Numbered from the stretch's first letter, positions 17,734 through 28,448 are shown. The stretch: 64,000 bases of DNA from Candidatus Avoscillospira avicola (GCA_018712245.1 DVHE01000014.1:1-64000); one strand, 5' to 3'. Translations and numbers: made by a program. Notes: generated by a model not told the origin, from the sequence alone.

Positions 17734-18899
17734 GCCGCGTGATTTCCGTCCTGGGCTCCACCGGCTCCATCGGGCGGCAGACCTTGGACGTGGCGGAAAA
17801 GCTGGGACTCCGGGTCGCGGCGCTGACCTGCGGCACACAGCTCCAGCGGATGGAGGCGCAGTGCCGGACGTTTCGGCCCTTGCTGGCCGTGATGGCCGAC
17901 GAGACTTTGGCCCGGCAGCTTCGGGACCGCCTTTCTGATCTGCCAGGCATCCGCGTTGCCTCCGGCGAGGCGGGGCTTCTGGAGGCTGCCAGCCTGCCGG
18001 AGGCCGACACAGTCATCACGGCGGTGGTGGGAATGCTGGGCCTCAAGCCCACGCTGGCCGCCATTCGGGCTGGAAAGCGAATCGGCCTTGCCAACAAGGA
18101 AACCCTGGTCTGCGCCGGAGAACTGGTGATGGCTGAGGCAGAGCGCTGCGGCGCAGAGATCATCCCGGTGGATTCGGAGCATTCCGCCATCTTCCAGTGC
18201 CTGATGGGGAATCAGGACCGGGGCGAGGTGAAGCGGCTGATCCTTACGGCTTCGGGCGGCGCCTTCTATGGCTGGACCCGGGCACAGCTGCAAACCGCCA
18301 CTAAGGACCAGGCTCTGCGCCACCCCAACTGGACCATGGGCCCCAAGATCACGGTGGACTGCGCCACGCTGGTCAATAAGGGCCTGGAGTTCATCGAGGC
18401 CATGCGGCTCTACGATATGACGCCGGAGCAGATCTCCATTGTCATTCACCGGCAGAGCATCGTCCATTCCCTGGTGGAGTACCGGGATGGGGCGATGCTG
18501 GCCCAGCTGGGCGTGCCGGATATGCGGATCCCCATCCAGCTGGCGCTGACGTATCCCCACCGGCAGGAGAACCCGGCCCAGGCGCTGGACCTTCTGAGCT
18601 GCGGTCCGCTGACCTTCGCCGCGCCGGACCTGGAGACATTTCCGTGTCTGGGGCTGGCCATGGACGCCGCCCGAGTGGGCGGTACAGCCTGCGCCATCCT
18701 GAACGGCGCCAATGAGGTGGCTGCGGCTGCGTATCTCCGCGATAAAATCGGCTTTTATGATATTTCCGACGGAATCTCCGCGGCGCTGGACCAGGTTCCC
18801 GCCGTCCAGGACACCTCGCTGGAGGCGGCGCTGGACGCGGACCGGCAGGCCCGGGCCGCTGTGGAGGCCTATTACCGCCGGATCGGAAAGGTGATTTGA
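17730..18899 (+). CDS. dxr: 1-deoxy-D-xylulose 5-phosphate reductoisomerase
   Basis: This enzyme performs the committed step of the MEP isoprenoid pathway, DXP to methylerythritol phosphate, with NADPH. The 389-residue product has the dinucleotide motif LGSTGSIGRQTLDV at the start, NKETLVCAGELVM, and the active-site block IIPVDSEHSAIFQCL with metal ligands, then a flexible loop and a helical C-terminal domain (residues about 290-389). Length is normal. It overlaps cdsA and is followed at once by rseP. Confidence 0.97.
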   Translation: MSRVISVLGSTGSIGRQTLDVAEKLGLRVAALTCGTQLQRMEAQCRTFRPLLAVMADETLARQLRDRLSDLPGIRVASGEAGLLEAASLPEADTVITAVVGMLGLKPTLAAIRAGKRIGLANKETLVCAGELVMAEAERCGAEIIPVDSEHSAIFQCLMGNQDRGEVKRLILTASGGAFYGWTRAQLQTATKDQALRHPNWTMGPKITVDCATLVNKGLEFIEAMRLYDMTPEQISIVIHRQSIVHSLVEYRDGAMLAQLGVPDMRIPIQLALTYPHRQENPAQALDLLSCGPLTFAAPDLETFPCLGLAMDAARVGGTACAILNGANEVAAAAYLRDKIGFYDISDGISAALDQVPAVQDTSLEAALDADRQARAAVEAYYRRIGKVI

Positions 18900-19958
18900 T
18901 TGTATATTCTTCTGGCAATTCTCATTTTCGGCGTGCTGATCTTCACCCATGAGCTGGGCCACTTCCTGGTGGCCAAGGCCTTTCACGTGCGGGTCAACGA
19001 GTTTGCCCTTTTCATGGGCCCGGCCCTCTGGAAGCGGGAAGTGGGGGAGACCACCTACTCCATCCGCTGCATCCCCATCGGCGGCTACTGCGCCATGGAG
19101 GGCGAGGACGGCGAGAGCGACGACCCCCGGTCCTTTACGGCGGCATCGGCCTGGAAGCGGGCTCTGATCCTGGTGGCCGGCGCGGCCTTCAACTTCCTCA
19201 CGGGTCTGATCGCCCTGGTGATTCTCTACTCCACCGTCTTCGGCTTTTCCACGCCGCAGATCGTTGACTTTTATGAGGGCTGCCCGCTGGAGAGCGAGAG
19301 CGGCCTTCAGGTGGGCGACACGCTTTACAGCATTGACGGCGAGCGGGTCTATCTCTACTCCGACGTCTCCATGCTCCTGAGCCGCAACAGCACCGGCGTC
19401 TATGACCTGGTGGTCCGCCGGGACGGCAAGCTGGTGGAGCTGAAGGACTTCGAGATGACCCAGCAGGCCTACGAGGAGAACGGCCAGACGGTCTATCGGT
19501 ACGGCCTCTATTTCGGCTCCGAGGGGAAGAACGTAGGGACCGTACTGAAAAACAGCTGGCTGACGGCGGTGGATATCGTGCGCATTGTGCGGATGTCCCT
19601 CCAGGACCTGGTGACGGGCTTTGTGTCCATCGACGAGATGAGCGGCCCGGTGGGCATTGTCTCTGTGATCGCCGACACCGGCGAGCAGTCGGAAAACGCC
19701 GCTGCCGCGGCGCTCAATATCACGTATCTGGCGGCCTTTATTGCCGTCAACCTGGCGGTGGTGAACCTCCTGCCAATTCCGGCCCTGGACGGCGGTCGGA
19801 TCTTCTTCCTGATCGTCACCTGGGTGGCGGAGAAGCTCCTGCGGCGGAAGATCGACCCCAAGTACGAAAATTATATCCACGCCGCGGGCATGATTTTGCT
19901 GCTTTTGTTTATAGCCTTCATCACCTTTAAGGACATTGGAAAGCTGATCGGTGGGTAA
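18900..19958 (+). CDS. rseP: Site-2 (RIP) zinc metalloprotease
   Basis: The membrane protease cleaves substrates within the bilayer, such as anti-sigma factors and signal peptides. The 352-residue product has HELGH (about 17-21) in the first helix, a PDZ domain in the middle (GLQVGDTLYSIDGERV), and the second zinc-site motif NLLPIPALDGGR near the C-terminus. It starts with TTG directly after the dxr stop, preceded by AAAGGTGA; no ATG is near. It is followed by ispG with one base between. Confidence 0.95.
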   Translation: MYILLAILIFGVLIFTHELGHFLVAKAFHVRVNEFALFMGPALWKREVGETTYSIRCIPIGGYCAMEGEDGESDDPRSFTAASAWKRALILVAGAAFNFLTGLIALVILYSTVFGFSTPQIVDFYEGCPLESESGLQVGDTLYSIDGERVYLYSDVSMLLSRNSTGVYDLVVRRDGKLVELKDFEMTQQAYEENGQTVYRYGLYFGSEGKNVGTVLKNSWLTAVDIVRIVRMSLQDLVTGFVSIDEMSGPVGIVSVIADTGEQSENAAAAALNITYLAAFIAVNLAVVNLLPIPALDGGRIFFLIVTWVAEKLLRRKIDPKYENYIHAAGMILLLLFIAFITFKDIGKLIGG

Positions 19959-19959
19959 T

Positions 19960-20997
<1,038 letters not shown>

Positions 20998-21088
20998 GGG
21001 CGGCGATCATCGCGCGTCCGCTGCACGCGGCGGCCTGCATGTGCCGTAGGGACGGCTCTGCTTGTGAACTTTCTGAATGAGGAACACC
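20998..21088. other. GC-rich spacer with repeat-like boilerplate
   Basis: The spacer between ispG and polC starts TGTAGGGGCGGCGATCATCG and ends GTAGGGACGGCTC, two related phrases. From memory such GTAGGGGCGGC blocks recur between genes in Oscillospiraceae. No promoter is evident. Confidence 0.3.
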
Positions 21089-24000
21089 ATGAACGATACT
21101 GTTTATCTATTGGATCTCTTCTCCGCCTGCCCTCTCTCCGAGGACAGGCGCGACGTCTTTTCTCGGGTGGAGGTCCTGGGCGCCGACATCGACCCTCAGG
21201 AGCGCCGTGTGGAGGTCTCTCTCTGCGCGCCCGTCTATATTTCCGCGGAGCAGCTGACCAAGTTTCAGGATGCTGTCCGGGAGAGCTACAGCCTGGGAAC
21301 GCTGCGGCTGCGCTGTACCTTTCCACCGGAGGCCGTCTCTGGTGCCGACCACCGGGATTTCTGCGATGTCCTTTGCGCTGTCTATCCGCCTGCCCGGGCC
21401 ATCCTGGCAGGCAGCCGCTGGGACTTGAGCACCGAGGCCGTCACCATCCACCTGGTGGCCAACGGCAAGGACCAGCTGGAGCCATATCTCCCGGAGCTCC
21501 AGCGTCATCTTCAGGACCATTTCGGTATCAGCCCCACGCTCACCATTGAGGCCCACAGCGCTCTGACCGGCGAAGCCCTCTATTCTGAGACGGCCCGCAT
21601 CCGCGAGGCGGCTCTGAAAGCGATGCCGGCGCAGCCTGCCCCGGCGTCCGCCGGCAGCGCGTCCAAGGCGCCCGCTGCGGACGGAAATTCCGAGCAGATT
21701 TTTGGACGGCCCTTCTTCGGAGAGCCCACGTCCATGGCGGACCTGGACCTGGATATGTTCAAGGTGGTGGTCAAGGGACAAGTATTTGCCATCAACCACA
21801 AGGAACTGAAAAAGCGCAATGCCTGGATCATTTCCTTTGATATGACTGATTTCACCGGCTCTGTGCGGATCAACCAGTTCATGGAGCCGGACAAGGCCAA
21901 GCCCATTCTGGAGCGGCTCAAAGTGGGCATGTGGATCGCCGTCCAGGGCAAGATGACCTTTGACCGCTACGACAATGAGATGGTCATGCAGCCCCTGGGC
22001 ATCATGTTGGCCAGCCAGCCCAAGCGGGTGGACCGGGCGGCGGAGAAACGGGTGGAGCTGCACCTCCACACCAGAATGTCCAGCATGGACGCTTTGACCG
22101 ATGTGGCCAAGGTGGTGGCCCAGGCCGCGGCCTGGGGCCATAAGGCCATCGCCATCACCGACCACGGTACCACCCAGTCCTTCCCCGACGCCCTCAAGGC
22201 CAGCAAAAACAAGGTGGCTGGAACCGACCAGCCCATCAAAATTCTCTACGGCTGTGAGGCCTACTTTGTCAACGACGTGGATGACCGCATCGTGGTCCAC
22301 GGCAGCGGCGCTCACTCGCTGGACGACGCCTTCGTGGCTTTCGACCTGGAGACCACCGGCCTTTCTGCCCAGAACGACGTCATCACCGAGATTGGGGCGG
22401 TGATCTACCAGAACGGCGAGATTTTGGACCGCTTCCAGTCCTTCGTCAATCCCCACCGGCCCTTGAGTCAGAAGATCATCGACCTCACCGGCATCACCGA
22501 CGAAATGCTGGCCGACGCGCCGGATATCTCCGAGGTGCTGCCGGCCTTCCTGGAGTTCTGCGGAGATCGTCCCCTGGCGGCCCACAATGCTGACTTTGAC
22601 GTGGGCTTTATCCTGGCGGCCTGCCGCAAGCTGGGGATCGACTACGACCCCACCTATGTGGATACGCTGATTCTGGCCCAGAATCTGCTGCCCGATCTCA
22701 AAAACCATAAGCTGAACATTGTGGCGGACGCGCTGAGCCTGCCGGAGTTCAACCACCACCGGGCTGTGGACGACGGTGTCACCGTGGCCCATATGCTCCG
22801 TCGTTTTTTTGAAATGCTCAAAGAGCAGGGGATTTCCGCTCTGCCGGACATCAACCCCAAAATGGCGGCGCTTCGCGCCGGCGGCCACATCCTGGATCGG
22901 CAGGCCCGGCATATGCTGCTCTTTGCCAAGAACCAGACGGGCCTTCGGAATCTATACCGGCTGGTGTCCTATTCCAATCTAAAATACTTCCGCCGCGTGC
23001 CGCGCATCCCCAAGTCAGAGCTGCAGCAGTGGCGCGAGGGTATCCTAGTGGGCTCCGCCTGCGAGGCCGGTGAGCTATTCCAGGCCATCGTGGCCCACAA
23101 GAGCCACGGTGAGCTGTTGCGAATCGCCTCGTTCTACGACTTCCTGGAGATTCAGCCCCTTTGCAACAACGCCTTTATGCTGGCCAAGGGCCTGGCGGAA
23201 GACGAAGAGGAGCTGCGGGAGTTCAACCGTACCGTGGTGCGGCTGGGCCAGGAATTGGGCAAACCTGTGGTGGCCACTGGCGACGTCCACTTCCAGAACC
23301 CCGAGGATGAGATCTACCGGAGGCTTCTGCTGGCCTCCAAGGGCTTTGAGGACTGCGACCGCCCGCTGCCCCTCTACTTCCGTACCACCGATGAGATGCT
23401 GGAGGAGTTCTCCTACCTGGGGGAGGAGACCGCCCGGGCCGTGGTGGTGGAGGCGCCCAACTTGATCGCCGATATGTGCGACACCATCCGCCCCGTGCCC
23501 CACAACCTCTTTGCCCCCTCCATTGAAAACTCCGTGGAGGACCTCAAGCGGCTGGTTTACGGCAAGCTCCACCGGCTCTACGGCGAAAACCCGCCGGAAC
23601 TCATCACCAAGCGCGTGGAGACCGAGATGCACGACATCATCTCCTGCCACTATGATGTCATCTATATGTCTGCCCAGAAACTGGTCCAGAATTCCCTGGA
23701 GCATGGCTATCTGGTTGGCTCCCGCGGCTCCGTCGGCTCGTCCATTGTGGCGTATATGTCCGGCATCACCGAGGTCAATTCTTTTCCGCCCCACTACCGC
23801 TGCCCGGAATGTAAATACACCACCTTTGAGGTCCCGGCGGGCATCGCCTGCGGCGCTGACCTCCCCGACGCTTACTGCCCGAAATGCGGGGCCAAATTCG
23901 CCAAAGAGGGCTTCAACATCCCCTTCGAGACCTTCCTGGGCTTCGGCGGCGACAAGGTGCCGGATATCGATCTGAACTTCTCCGGTGAGTACCAGTCCCG

Positions 24001-25387
24001 GGCGCACGCCTACTGCGTGGAGATGTTTGGAGCGTCCCACGTGTTCCGGGCCGGCACCATCGGCACCGTGGCGGAGAAGACGGCCTTCGGCTATGTCAAG
24101 AACTACCTCCGAGAGCGGGACAAGACCGTCTCACGGGCTGAGGAAAACCGGCTAGCCGCCGGGTGCGTCGGCGTCAAGCGCACTACGGGCCAGCACCCCG
24201 GCGGCCTGGTCGTCATCCCCCAGGAGAACGAGATCTGGGACTTCTGCCCGGTGCAGCACCCGGCGGACGATCCCCGCTCCGACATCATCACCACCCAGTT
24301 TGAATACCACTCCATGGAGGAAAACCTCCTGAAGCTGGATATGCTGGGCCACGATGACCCCACCATGATCCGCATGATGGAGGATCTCACCGGCGTCAAC
24401 GCCCAGGAGATTCCCCTGGACGACAAGGACACCATGTCCATCTTCTGCTCCAGCAAGGTCCTGGGCTTTGAAGACGACCCCATCCTGGGCCCCACCGGCG
24501 CCTGCGCCATCCCGGAGTTCGGCACCAGCTTTGTCCGTGGAATGCTGCTGGATACCAAGCCGGACAAGTTTGATATCCTGGTCCGCCTATCCGGCTTCTC
24601 CCACGGCACCGACGTGTGGCTGGGCAACGCCAAGGACCTGATCGTCTCCGGTACCGCTTCGGTCTCTCAGGCCATCGGCTGCCGCGACGACATCATGCTC
24701 TATCTCATCTCCTGCGGAATGCCGGAAAAGCGCTCCTTCAAGATCATGGAGTCAGTCCGAAAGGGGAGGGGCCTGCCTGAAGGCGCCGAGGATGAAATGC
24801 GACAGGCCGGCGTGCCGGAGTGGTACATCGGCTCGTGCAAAAAGATCAAGTACCTCTTCCCCAAGGCCCACGCCGTGGCCTACGTGATGATGGCTTTCCG
24901 AATCGCCTGGTTCAAGGTCCACCATCCGCTGGCCTTTTACGCGGCTTACTTCTACCGCCGCAGCCAGAAGGACGGCTTCGATGCCGCCATGATGACTGGT
25001 GGCCTGGAGTCGGTCCGGGAAAAAATCAAGGAGATCCAGAGCAATCCCGACGCCTCCGGCAAGGAAGAGGACCTGCTGACGACGCTGGAGGTCTGCTATG
25101 AGTTTTACCTCCGCGGCTTTTCCTTCGCGCCCATCGACATCTACGAATCCGAGGCGCTGCGCTTCCGCATCCAGGACGGAAAGCTGCTGCCGCCCTTCGT
25201 GGCGGTGGCGGGCCTGGGCGAGACGGCGGCGCTGGATATCGTCGAGGGCCGCAAGGGCAAGCGGTTTATCTCCATTGAGGAATTTTCCGCCGCCTGCCCC
25301 AAGGTCTCTAAGACGCACATTGAAAATCTCCGCCAGGCCGGCGCGTTCCGGGACCTGCCGGAGACCAGCCAGGTGACGCTCTTTTAG
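21089..25387 (+). CDS. polC: DNA polymerase III alpha subunit, Gram-positive PolC type
   Basis: PolC is the replicative polymerase of low-GC Gram-positives. In order, the 1432-residue product has an N-terminal OB/adaptor region, an OB-fold (VVVKGQVFAINHKEL), a PHP domain beginning RVELHLHTRMSSMDALT, an inserted DnaQ-like proofreading exonuclease (FVAFDLETTGLSAQNDVITEIGAV to NHHRAVDDG), a zinc-binding motif (CPECKYTTFE...CPKCGAKF), and the polymerase core (PDIDLNFSGEYQSRAHAY, with catalytic Asp residues, and HPGGLVVIP). ATG at 21089 has GAGGAA four bases upstream; an in-frame ATG at 21077 has no site. The stop overlaps the convergent TauE gene by four bases. Confidence 0.97.
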   Translation: MNDTVYLLDLFSACPLSEDRRDVFSRVEVLGADIDPQERRVEVSLCAPVYISAEQLTKFQDAVRESYSLGTLRLRCTFPPEAVSGADHRDFCDVLCAVYPPARAILAGSRWDLSTEAVTIHLVANGKDQLEPYLPELQRHLQDHFGISPTLTIEAHSALTGEALYSETARIREAALKAMPAQPAPASAGSASKAPAADGNSEQIFGRPFFGEPTSMADLDLDMFKVVVKGQVFAINHKELKKRNAWIISFDMTDFTGSVRINQFMEPDKAKPILERLKVGMWIAVQGKMTFDRYDNEMVMQPLGIMLASQPKRVDRAAEKRVELHLHTRMSSMDALTDVAKVVAQAAAWGHKAIAITDHGTTQSFPDALKASKNKVAGTDQPIKILYGCEAYFVNDVDDRIVVHGSGAHSLDDAFVAFDLETTGLSAQNDVITEIGAVIYQNGEILDRFQSFVNPHRPLSQKIIDLTGITDEMLADAPDISEVLPAFLEFCGDRPLAAHNADFDVGFILAACRKLGIDYDPTYVDTLILAQNLLPDLKNHKLNIVADALSLPEFNHHRAVDDGVTVAHMLRRFFEMLKEQGISALPDINPKMAALRAGGHILDRQARHMLLFAKNQTGLRNLYRLVSYSNLKYFRRVPRIPKSELQQWREGILVGSACEAGELFQAIVAHKSHGELLRIASFYDFLEIQPLCNNAFMLAKGLAEDEEELREFNRTVVRLGQELGKPVVATGDVHFQNPEDEIYRRLLLASKGFEDCDRPLPLYFRTTDEMLEEFSYLGEETARAVVVEAPNLIADMCDTIRPVPHNLFAPSIENSVEDLKRLVYGKLHRLYGENPPELITKRVETEMHDIISCHYDVIYMSAQKLVQNSLEHGYLVGSRGSVGSSIVAYMSGITEVNSFPPHYRCPECKYTTFEVPAGIACGADLPDAYCPKCGAKFAKEGFNIPFETFLGFGGDKVPDIDLNFSGEYQSRAHAYCVEMFGASHVFRAGTIGTVAEKTAFGYVKNYLRERDKTVSRAEENRLAAGCVGVKRTTGQHPGGLVVIPQENEIWDFCPVQHPADDPRSDIITTQFEYHSMEENLLKLDMLGHDDPTMIRMMEDLTGVNAQEIPLDDKDTMSIFCSSKVLGFEDDPILGPTGACAIPEFGTSFVRGMLLDTKPDKFDILVRLSGFSHGTDVWLGNAKDLIVSGTASVSQAIGCRDDIMLYLISCGMPEKRSFKIMESVRKGRGLPEGAEDEMRQAGVPEWYIGSCKKIKYLFPKAHAVAYVMMAFRIAWFKVHHPLAFYAAYFYRRSQKDGFDAAMMTGGLESVREKIKEIQSNPDASGKEEDLLTTLEVCYEFYLRGFSFAPIDIYESEALRFRIQDGKLLPPFVAVAGLGETAALDIVEGRKGKRFISIEEFSAACPKVSKTHIENLRQAGAFRDLPETSQVTLF

Positions 25388-25758
25388 GGACTTTTGGGCT
25401 TTCGGAAAAACTCCAGCACGCCCACTACCAGCAAAAAGCCGCCGAAGAGTTTCCGCAGCAGCCCTACCTCCATCCCCACAGCCAGCGCGGCGGAGCAGGC
25501 CGCGGCCGCGGCGCCGCCGATGGCGGCCGGGATCACGGCCTGCCAGCAGATTTTCTTGTTGCGGATGTGGAAGATCAGCGCCCCCAGAGAGGTTGGCAGA
25601 AAGTATAAAAGGTTGATGCCCTGGGCCACGGGCTGCTCCATCGCGACGGCGGCGGTCAGCCAAACCATCAGCAGGGAACCGCCGCCGATGCCGAACCCCG
25701 AGAGGACGCCGCAGGCCAGGCCCACAATGGCGGCGACCCAGGGGGAACCGAGGCTCAC
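25384..25758 (-). CDS. TauE/SafE-type permease, C-terminal half protein
   Basis: A 124-residue membrane protein with about four helices and the TauE glycine motif GVLSGFGIGGGSLLMVWL near its start. It begins with GTG overlapping the stop of the upstream half-gene (GTGA), so the two are translationally coupled. A full TauE/SafE transporter, which exports sulfite, sulfoacetate or related organic anions, normally has two such halves in one chain of about 250 residues. Here they are two proteins, presumably forming a heterodimer. No extra bases or broken frames suggest a recent frameshift, since the first half has its own clean stop. Confidence 0.8.
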   Translation of the reverse strand: MSLGSPWVAAIVGLACGVLSGFGIGGGSLLMVWLTAAVAMEQPVAQGINLLYFLPTSLGALIFHIRNKKICWQAVIPAAIGGAAAAACSAALAVGMEVGLLRKLFGGFLLVVGVLEFFRKPKSP

Positions 25759-26117
25759 AGCAGCAGCCGCAGTCCGCCCCAGACGATGACCGCGCCGAAG
25801 ACGCGGTGCAGCAGCTGCGGCGGCACGCGGCGAAAGAGCAGGCCGCCCAGCAGCCCGCCCAGCAGCCCACCGGCCAGATAGGGCAGGGCAGGGGCCAGGG
25901 GAAGCTGCCCCTCCAGGCCGTAGACGACCAGCGATACGACGCAAAGGGGTAGGATGATCGCGATGGAGGAGGCAAAAGCGCGCTTGTCCTCCAATTTCCC
26001 CCAGTGAATCAAAAGCGGCAGCAGTACCATGCCGCCGCCCGCGCCGAATAGCCCGTTGACGATCCCGGCGGCAGCGCCGGAGAGGCCAAAGGGCAGCCAA
26101 GTTTTTACGTGTTTCAA
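25755..26117 (-). CDS. TauE/SafE-type permease, N-terminal half protein
   Basis: A 120-residue membrane protein starting with TTG, eight bases after GGAGGG (26126-26131). It carries the first TauE repeat motif GAAAGIVNGLFGAGGGMVLLPLL and about four helices, ending IVWGGLRLLL. It pairs with the downstream half. The Shine-Dalgarno site lies in the 3' arm of a hairpin on the minus strand (26121-26132/26149-26160), which may limit its translation. The substrate is unknown. Confidence 0.8.
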   Translation of the reverse strand: MKHVKTWLPFGLSGAAAGIVNGLFGAGGGMVLLPLLIHWGKLEDKRAFASSIAIILPLCVVSLVVYGLEGQLPLAPALPYLAGGLLGGLLGGLLFRRVPPQLLHRVFGAVIVWGGLRLLL

Positions 26118-26120
26118 AGC

Positions 26121-26160
26121 AATCGCCCTCCGATGGCAGTTTGTCCACCGGAGGGCGGTT
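26121..26160. promoter_or_regulatory. Hairpin covering the ribosome site of the TauE N-half gene
   Basis: Twelve-base stem (26121-26132/26149-26160, one wobble). On the minus strand the 3' arm holds the GGAGGG site; on the plus strand it is followed by TTTT and would look like a terminator. Confidence 0.5.
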
Positions 26161-26171
26161 TTATGCGCATA

Positions 26172-26858
26172 TCATTGCTTGGCCAGCTCGCGCACTATGT
26201 GCCCCGCCATCATCAGACCGGCGCAGCTGGGGACCCAGGCAACGGAGCCGGGGACGGTGGCGCCGGGGACGCGGATGGGCAGCTCTGTGGAATAGATCAC
26301 CTGGTGGTGGACGATGCCGTGCTTTTTCAGCTCCCGGCGCATCACCCGGGCCAGCGGGCAGACCGAGGTCTCGGCCAGATCGGTGAGAACCAGCCGGGAG
26401 GGGTCCAGCTTGTTGCCGGTGCCCATGGCGCTGAGGATGGGGATTTCCCGGGAAATGGCCGTGGCGATCAGATCCGTCTTGCAGGGGACGGAGTCGATGC
26501 AGTCGGCCGCATAGTGAAGCGGCTCCTGGAAAAAAGTATCCCGCGTCTCCGGGGTGTAGCGAAGCGGGAATACCGTCAGGCGGCACTGAGGTGCGATATC
26601 CCGGATGCGCTCTGCCATCACCTCCGCCTTGGGGCGGCCCAGGGTGGAGTGGAGGGCAATCAGCTGGCGGTTGAGATTGCTCTCGGCCACGGTGTCGTCG
26701 TCCACCAGGGTCAGCGCGCCGACGCCGCTGCGGGCCAAGGCCTCCGCGCAGAAGCTCCCCACGCCGCCCAGGCCGAACACAGCCACGTGGGATGCAGCCA
26801 GACGTTCCATTGCTTTATCGCCCAGCAGCATGGCGCTGCGAATCAGTGCTTCATTCAT
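26172..26858 (-). CDS. tcdA: tRNA threonylcarbamoyladenosine dehydratase (TcdA/CsdL)
   Basis: This E1-like ThiF-fold enzyme converts t6A37 of tRNA to the cyclic form with ATP. The 228-residue product has the nucleotide-binding loop HVAVFGLGGVGSFCAEALARSGVG, LVDDDTVAESNLNRQ, the DCIDSVPCKTDLI segment typical of the TcdA branch, and SAMGTGNKLDPSRL. ATG at 26858 has AAAGGAGA ten bases upstream; the upstream in-frame ATG at 26906 lies inside the preceding terminator. No moaD or thiS partner is nearby, which favours TcdA over ThiF or MoeB. Confidence 0.9.
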   Translation of the reverse strand: MNEALIRSAMLLGDKAMERLAASHVAVFGLGGVGSFCAEALARSGVGALTLVDDDTVAESNLNRQLIALHSTLGRPKAEVMAERIRDIAPQCRLTVFPLRYTPETRDTFFQEPLHYAADCIDSVPCKTDLIATAISREIPILSAMGTGNKLDPSRLVLTDLAETSVCPLARVMRRELKKHGIVHHQVIYSTELPIRVPGATVPGSVAWVPSCAGLMMAGHIVRELAKQ

Positions 26859-26891
26859 GGCGGGTATTTCTCCTTTCGAGTCAATTTGCCC

Positions 26892-26926
26892 AGAAAAAAT
26901 CCCCAAGAGGCGATGGCCTCTTGGGG
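26892..26926 (-). terminator. Terminator of the PpiC-type foldase gene
   Basis: Perfect 11-base stem 26901-26911/26916-26926, GATG loop, six Ts on the minus strand (complement of 26894-26899). Confidence 0.9.
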
Positions 26927-26936
26927 ACCAAAAATC

Positions 26937-28448
26937 TTATTTGCTGGTGAAGCGCATGCCGAAGCTGTTGGTGGTGTAGCTGACCTCACCCACAACGCCC
27001 TCTTCCCAGGCGTTGTAGTCGTTGGTGCGGAGGGTGGATTCCACCAGGTAATCCCGGTAGGTGGAACCGTAGCCGCAGAAGTACATCACATGGTAACCGT
27101 AGGAGGTCTCCACGATGCCGGTGTCGCCGGCCTGGCGGCTGGCGTCGAAGCTCCAATCCTCAAAGGCTTCTTCCATGTAGCCGGGCAGCACATTCTCATA
27201 GAGACCGCCCTCCGCGGAGTCATCAGACTTCTCATCGGCCAGGGCCGCGAAGGCTTCCTCGGTGGCGTCGCCGGCCAGGAAATCGTCCAGGATCTGCTGA
27301 GCCTCGGCCTTGGCCTCAGCCATGGCTTTCTCATCGGAGGTGTCGCTGGCCGAAACGAGAATATGCCGCACGTTGGGCAGCGAGATGGTGCGGTCATACT
27401 GGCCGATGTAGTAAAGGACGTAGTAGCCGGTCTCGCCGTTGGCGATATAGGTGGTGTCGCCGGCCTGACGGGCGTCGTCAGCCAGCCAGTCCCGGTAGAG
27501 TTCGTCGCAGCTGCTGATGGTGTAGTCTTCCCGCAGGGTGGCAGTGTCGTCCTCGTAGGTCTCCTTGGAGTCCTCGTCGGCATACTCCACGGTGTAGTCC
27601 AGGTAGGCCTGCTCGTCGCCCTGGGAGGCTTCGGCCATCTCCTTGGCCTTGGTCTCGCACTCGGCCAGGGCGGCCTCCGTGTCCACTTCCTCTTCCTCTT
27701 CGTCGGTGGAAGTGGGGACGTTGATGGAATAGACACGGAAGTTCACGCCGTCAAAGTCGTCGGTGTGTTCTTCGTAATAAGCGCTGATGTCGTCGGCAGT
27801 GTAAGTAAAGCTGTCTTCCATCTGCTGGGAATATTCGCTGGCGGTCATGGAGAGCGTGAGATATTCCCGATAGCTTTCGATGGTGCTGCCGGTACCGTAG
27901 TTTGCAGCCAGATAGGCCTGGCCGCTGGTGAAGCCGCTCATGGTGCCGTAGGCATCCAGCATGGCGATCTCATTGTCAATGGCGTCCAGACTTTCCTGGG
28001 AGAGGGCAAAATCGTTGGCAACCGCTTCGTCGTAGATAGCATAGACCTCATGAGCGCCCTTCAGAGCAGAATCCAGGAGGTAGTCGTACCAGGTGTCAAA
28101 CTCATCCGACATATAGGCCTGTTCGTCGAGGGGCTTCGTCGTGTCGATGAACATGCCGAGATAATCGCCGTAGGTGTTGGCGACCTGCTGGTAAGCAGAA
28201 TAGAAGAAATAGTTTACCATAGCAGGGGACAGCGTGTGTCCGCCCACGGTGGCGGCTACGGTATTGGTGACGAAAAAGCCGGTGCTGACCAGGGCGAAGA
28301 AGACGATGATTGCCACGACCAGAATGGCCGCCACAATGCTCAAAGCCGTCTTGGTGGTTTTGCTCATGCCTTTTTGTCCGGCATGGGCCTGGGTCATGTC
28401 CGCATCGGTCACAGTCTGACGCTTTTTCTTTTCGCGAGATGCGCTCAT
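26937..28448 (-). CDS. Membrane-anchored peptidyl-prolyl isomerase/foldase (SurA_N + PpiC)
   Basis: The 503-residue product has a charged N-terminus, one membrane anchor (about residues 28-50, TALSIVAAILVVAIIVFFALV), a long helical chaperone-like region with SurA_N/PrsA features (VGGHTLSPAMVNYFFYSAY) and two stretches that read as parvulin parts: LPNVRHILVSASDTSDEKA...FAALADEKSDDSAEGGLYE and the closing SYGYHVMYFCGY. It likely folds secreted or surface proteins outside the membrane, as PrsA does, but is anchored by a helix and not by lipid. ATG at 28448 has AGAGG upstream. It has its own promoter and strong terminator. Confidence 0.88.
   Translation of the reverse strand: MSASREKKKRQTVTDADMTQAHAGQKGMSKTTKTALSIVAAILVVAIIVFFALVSTGFFVTNTVAATVGGHTLSPAMVNYFFYSAYQQVANTYGDYLGMFIDTTKPLDEQAYMSDEFDTWYDYLLDSALKGAHEVYAIYDEAVANDFALSQESLDAIDNEIAMLDAYGTMSGFTSGQAYLAANYGTGSTIESYREYLTLSMTASEYSQQMEDSFTYTADDISAYYEEHTDDFDGVNFRVYSINVPTSTDEEEEEVDTEAALAECETKAKEMAEASQGDEQAYLDYTVEYADEDSKETYEDDTATLREDYTISSCDELYRDWLADDARQAGDTTYIANGETGYYVLYYIGQYDRTISLPNVRHILVSASDTSDEKAMAEAKAEAQQILDDFLAGDATEEAFAALADEKSDDSAEGGLYENVLPGYMEEAFEDWSFDASRQAGDTGIVETSYGYHVMYFCGYGSTYRDYLVESTLRTNDYNAWEEGVVGEVSYTTNSFGMRFTSK

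Noticed and set aside
17529-19880. Long minus-strand open frame opposite cdsA, dxr and rseP
   Set aside because: Shadow of three certain genes; no ribosome site or motif.
26121-26162. Plus-strand terminator
   Set aside because: No plus-strand gene leads into it; polC ends 730 bases earlier behind convergent genes. It is better read as a structure over the TauE N-half ribosome site.
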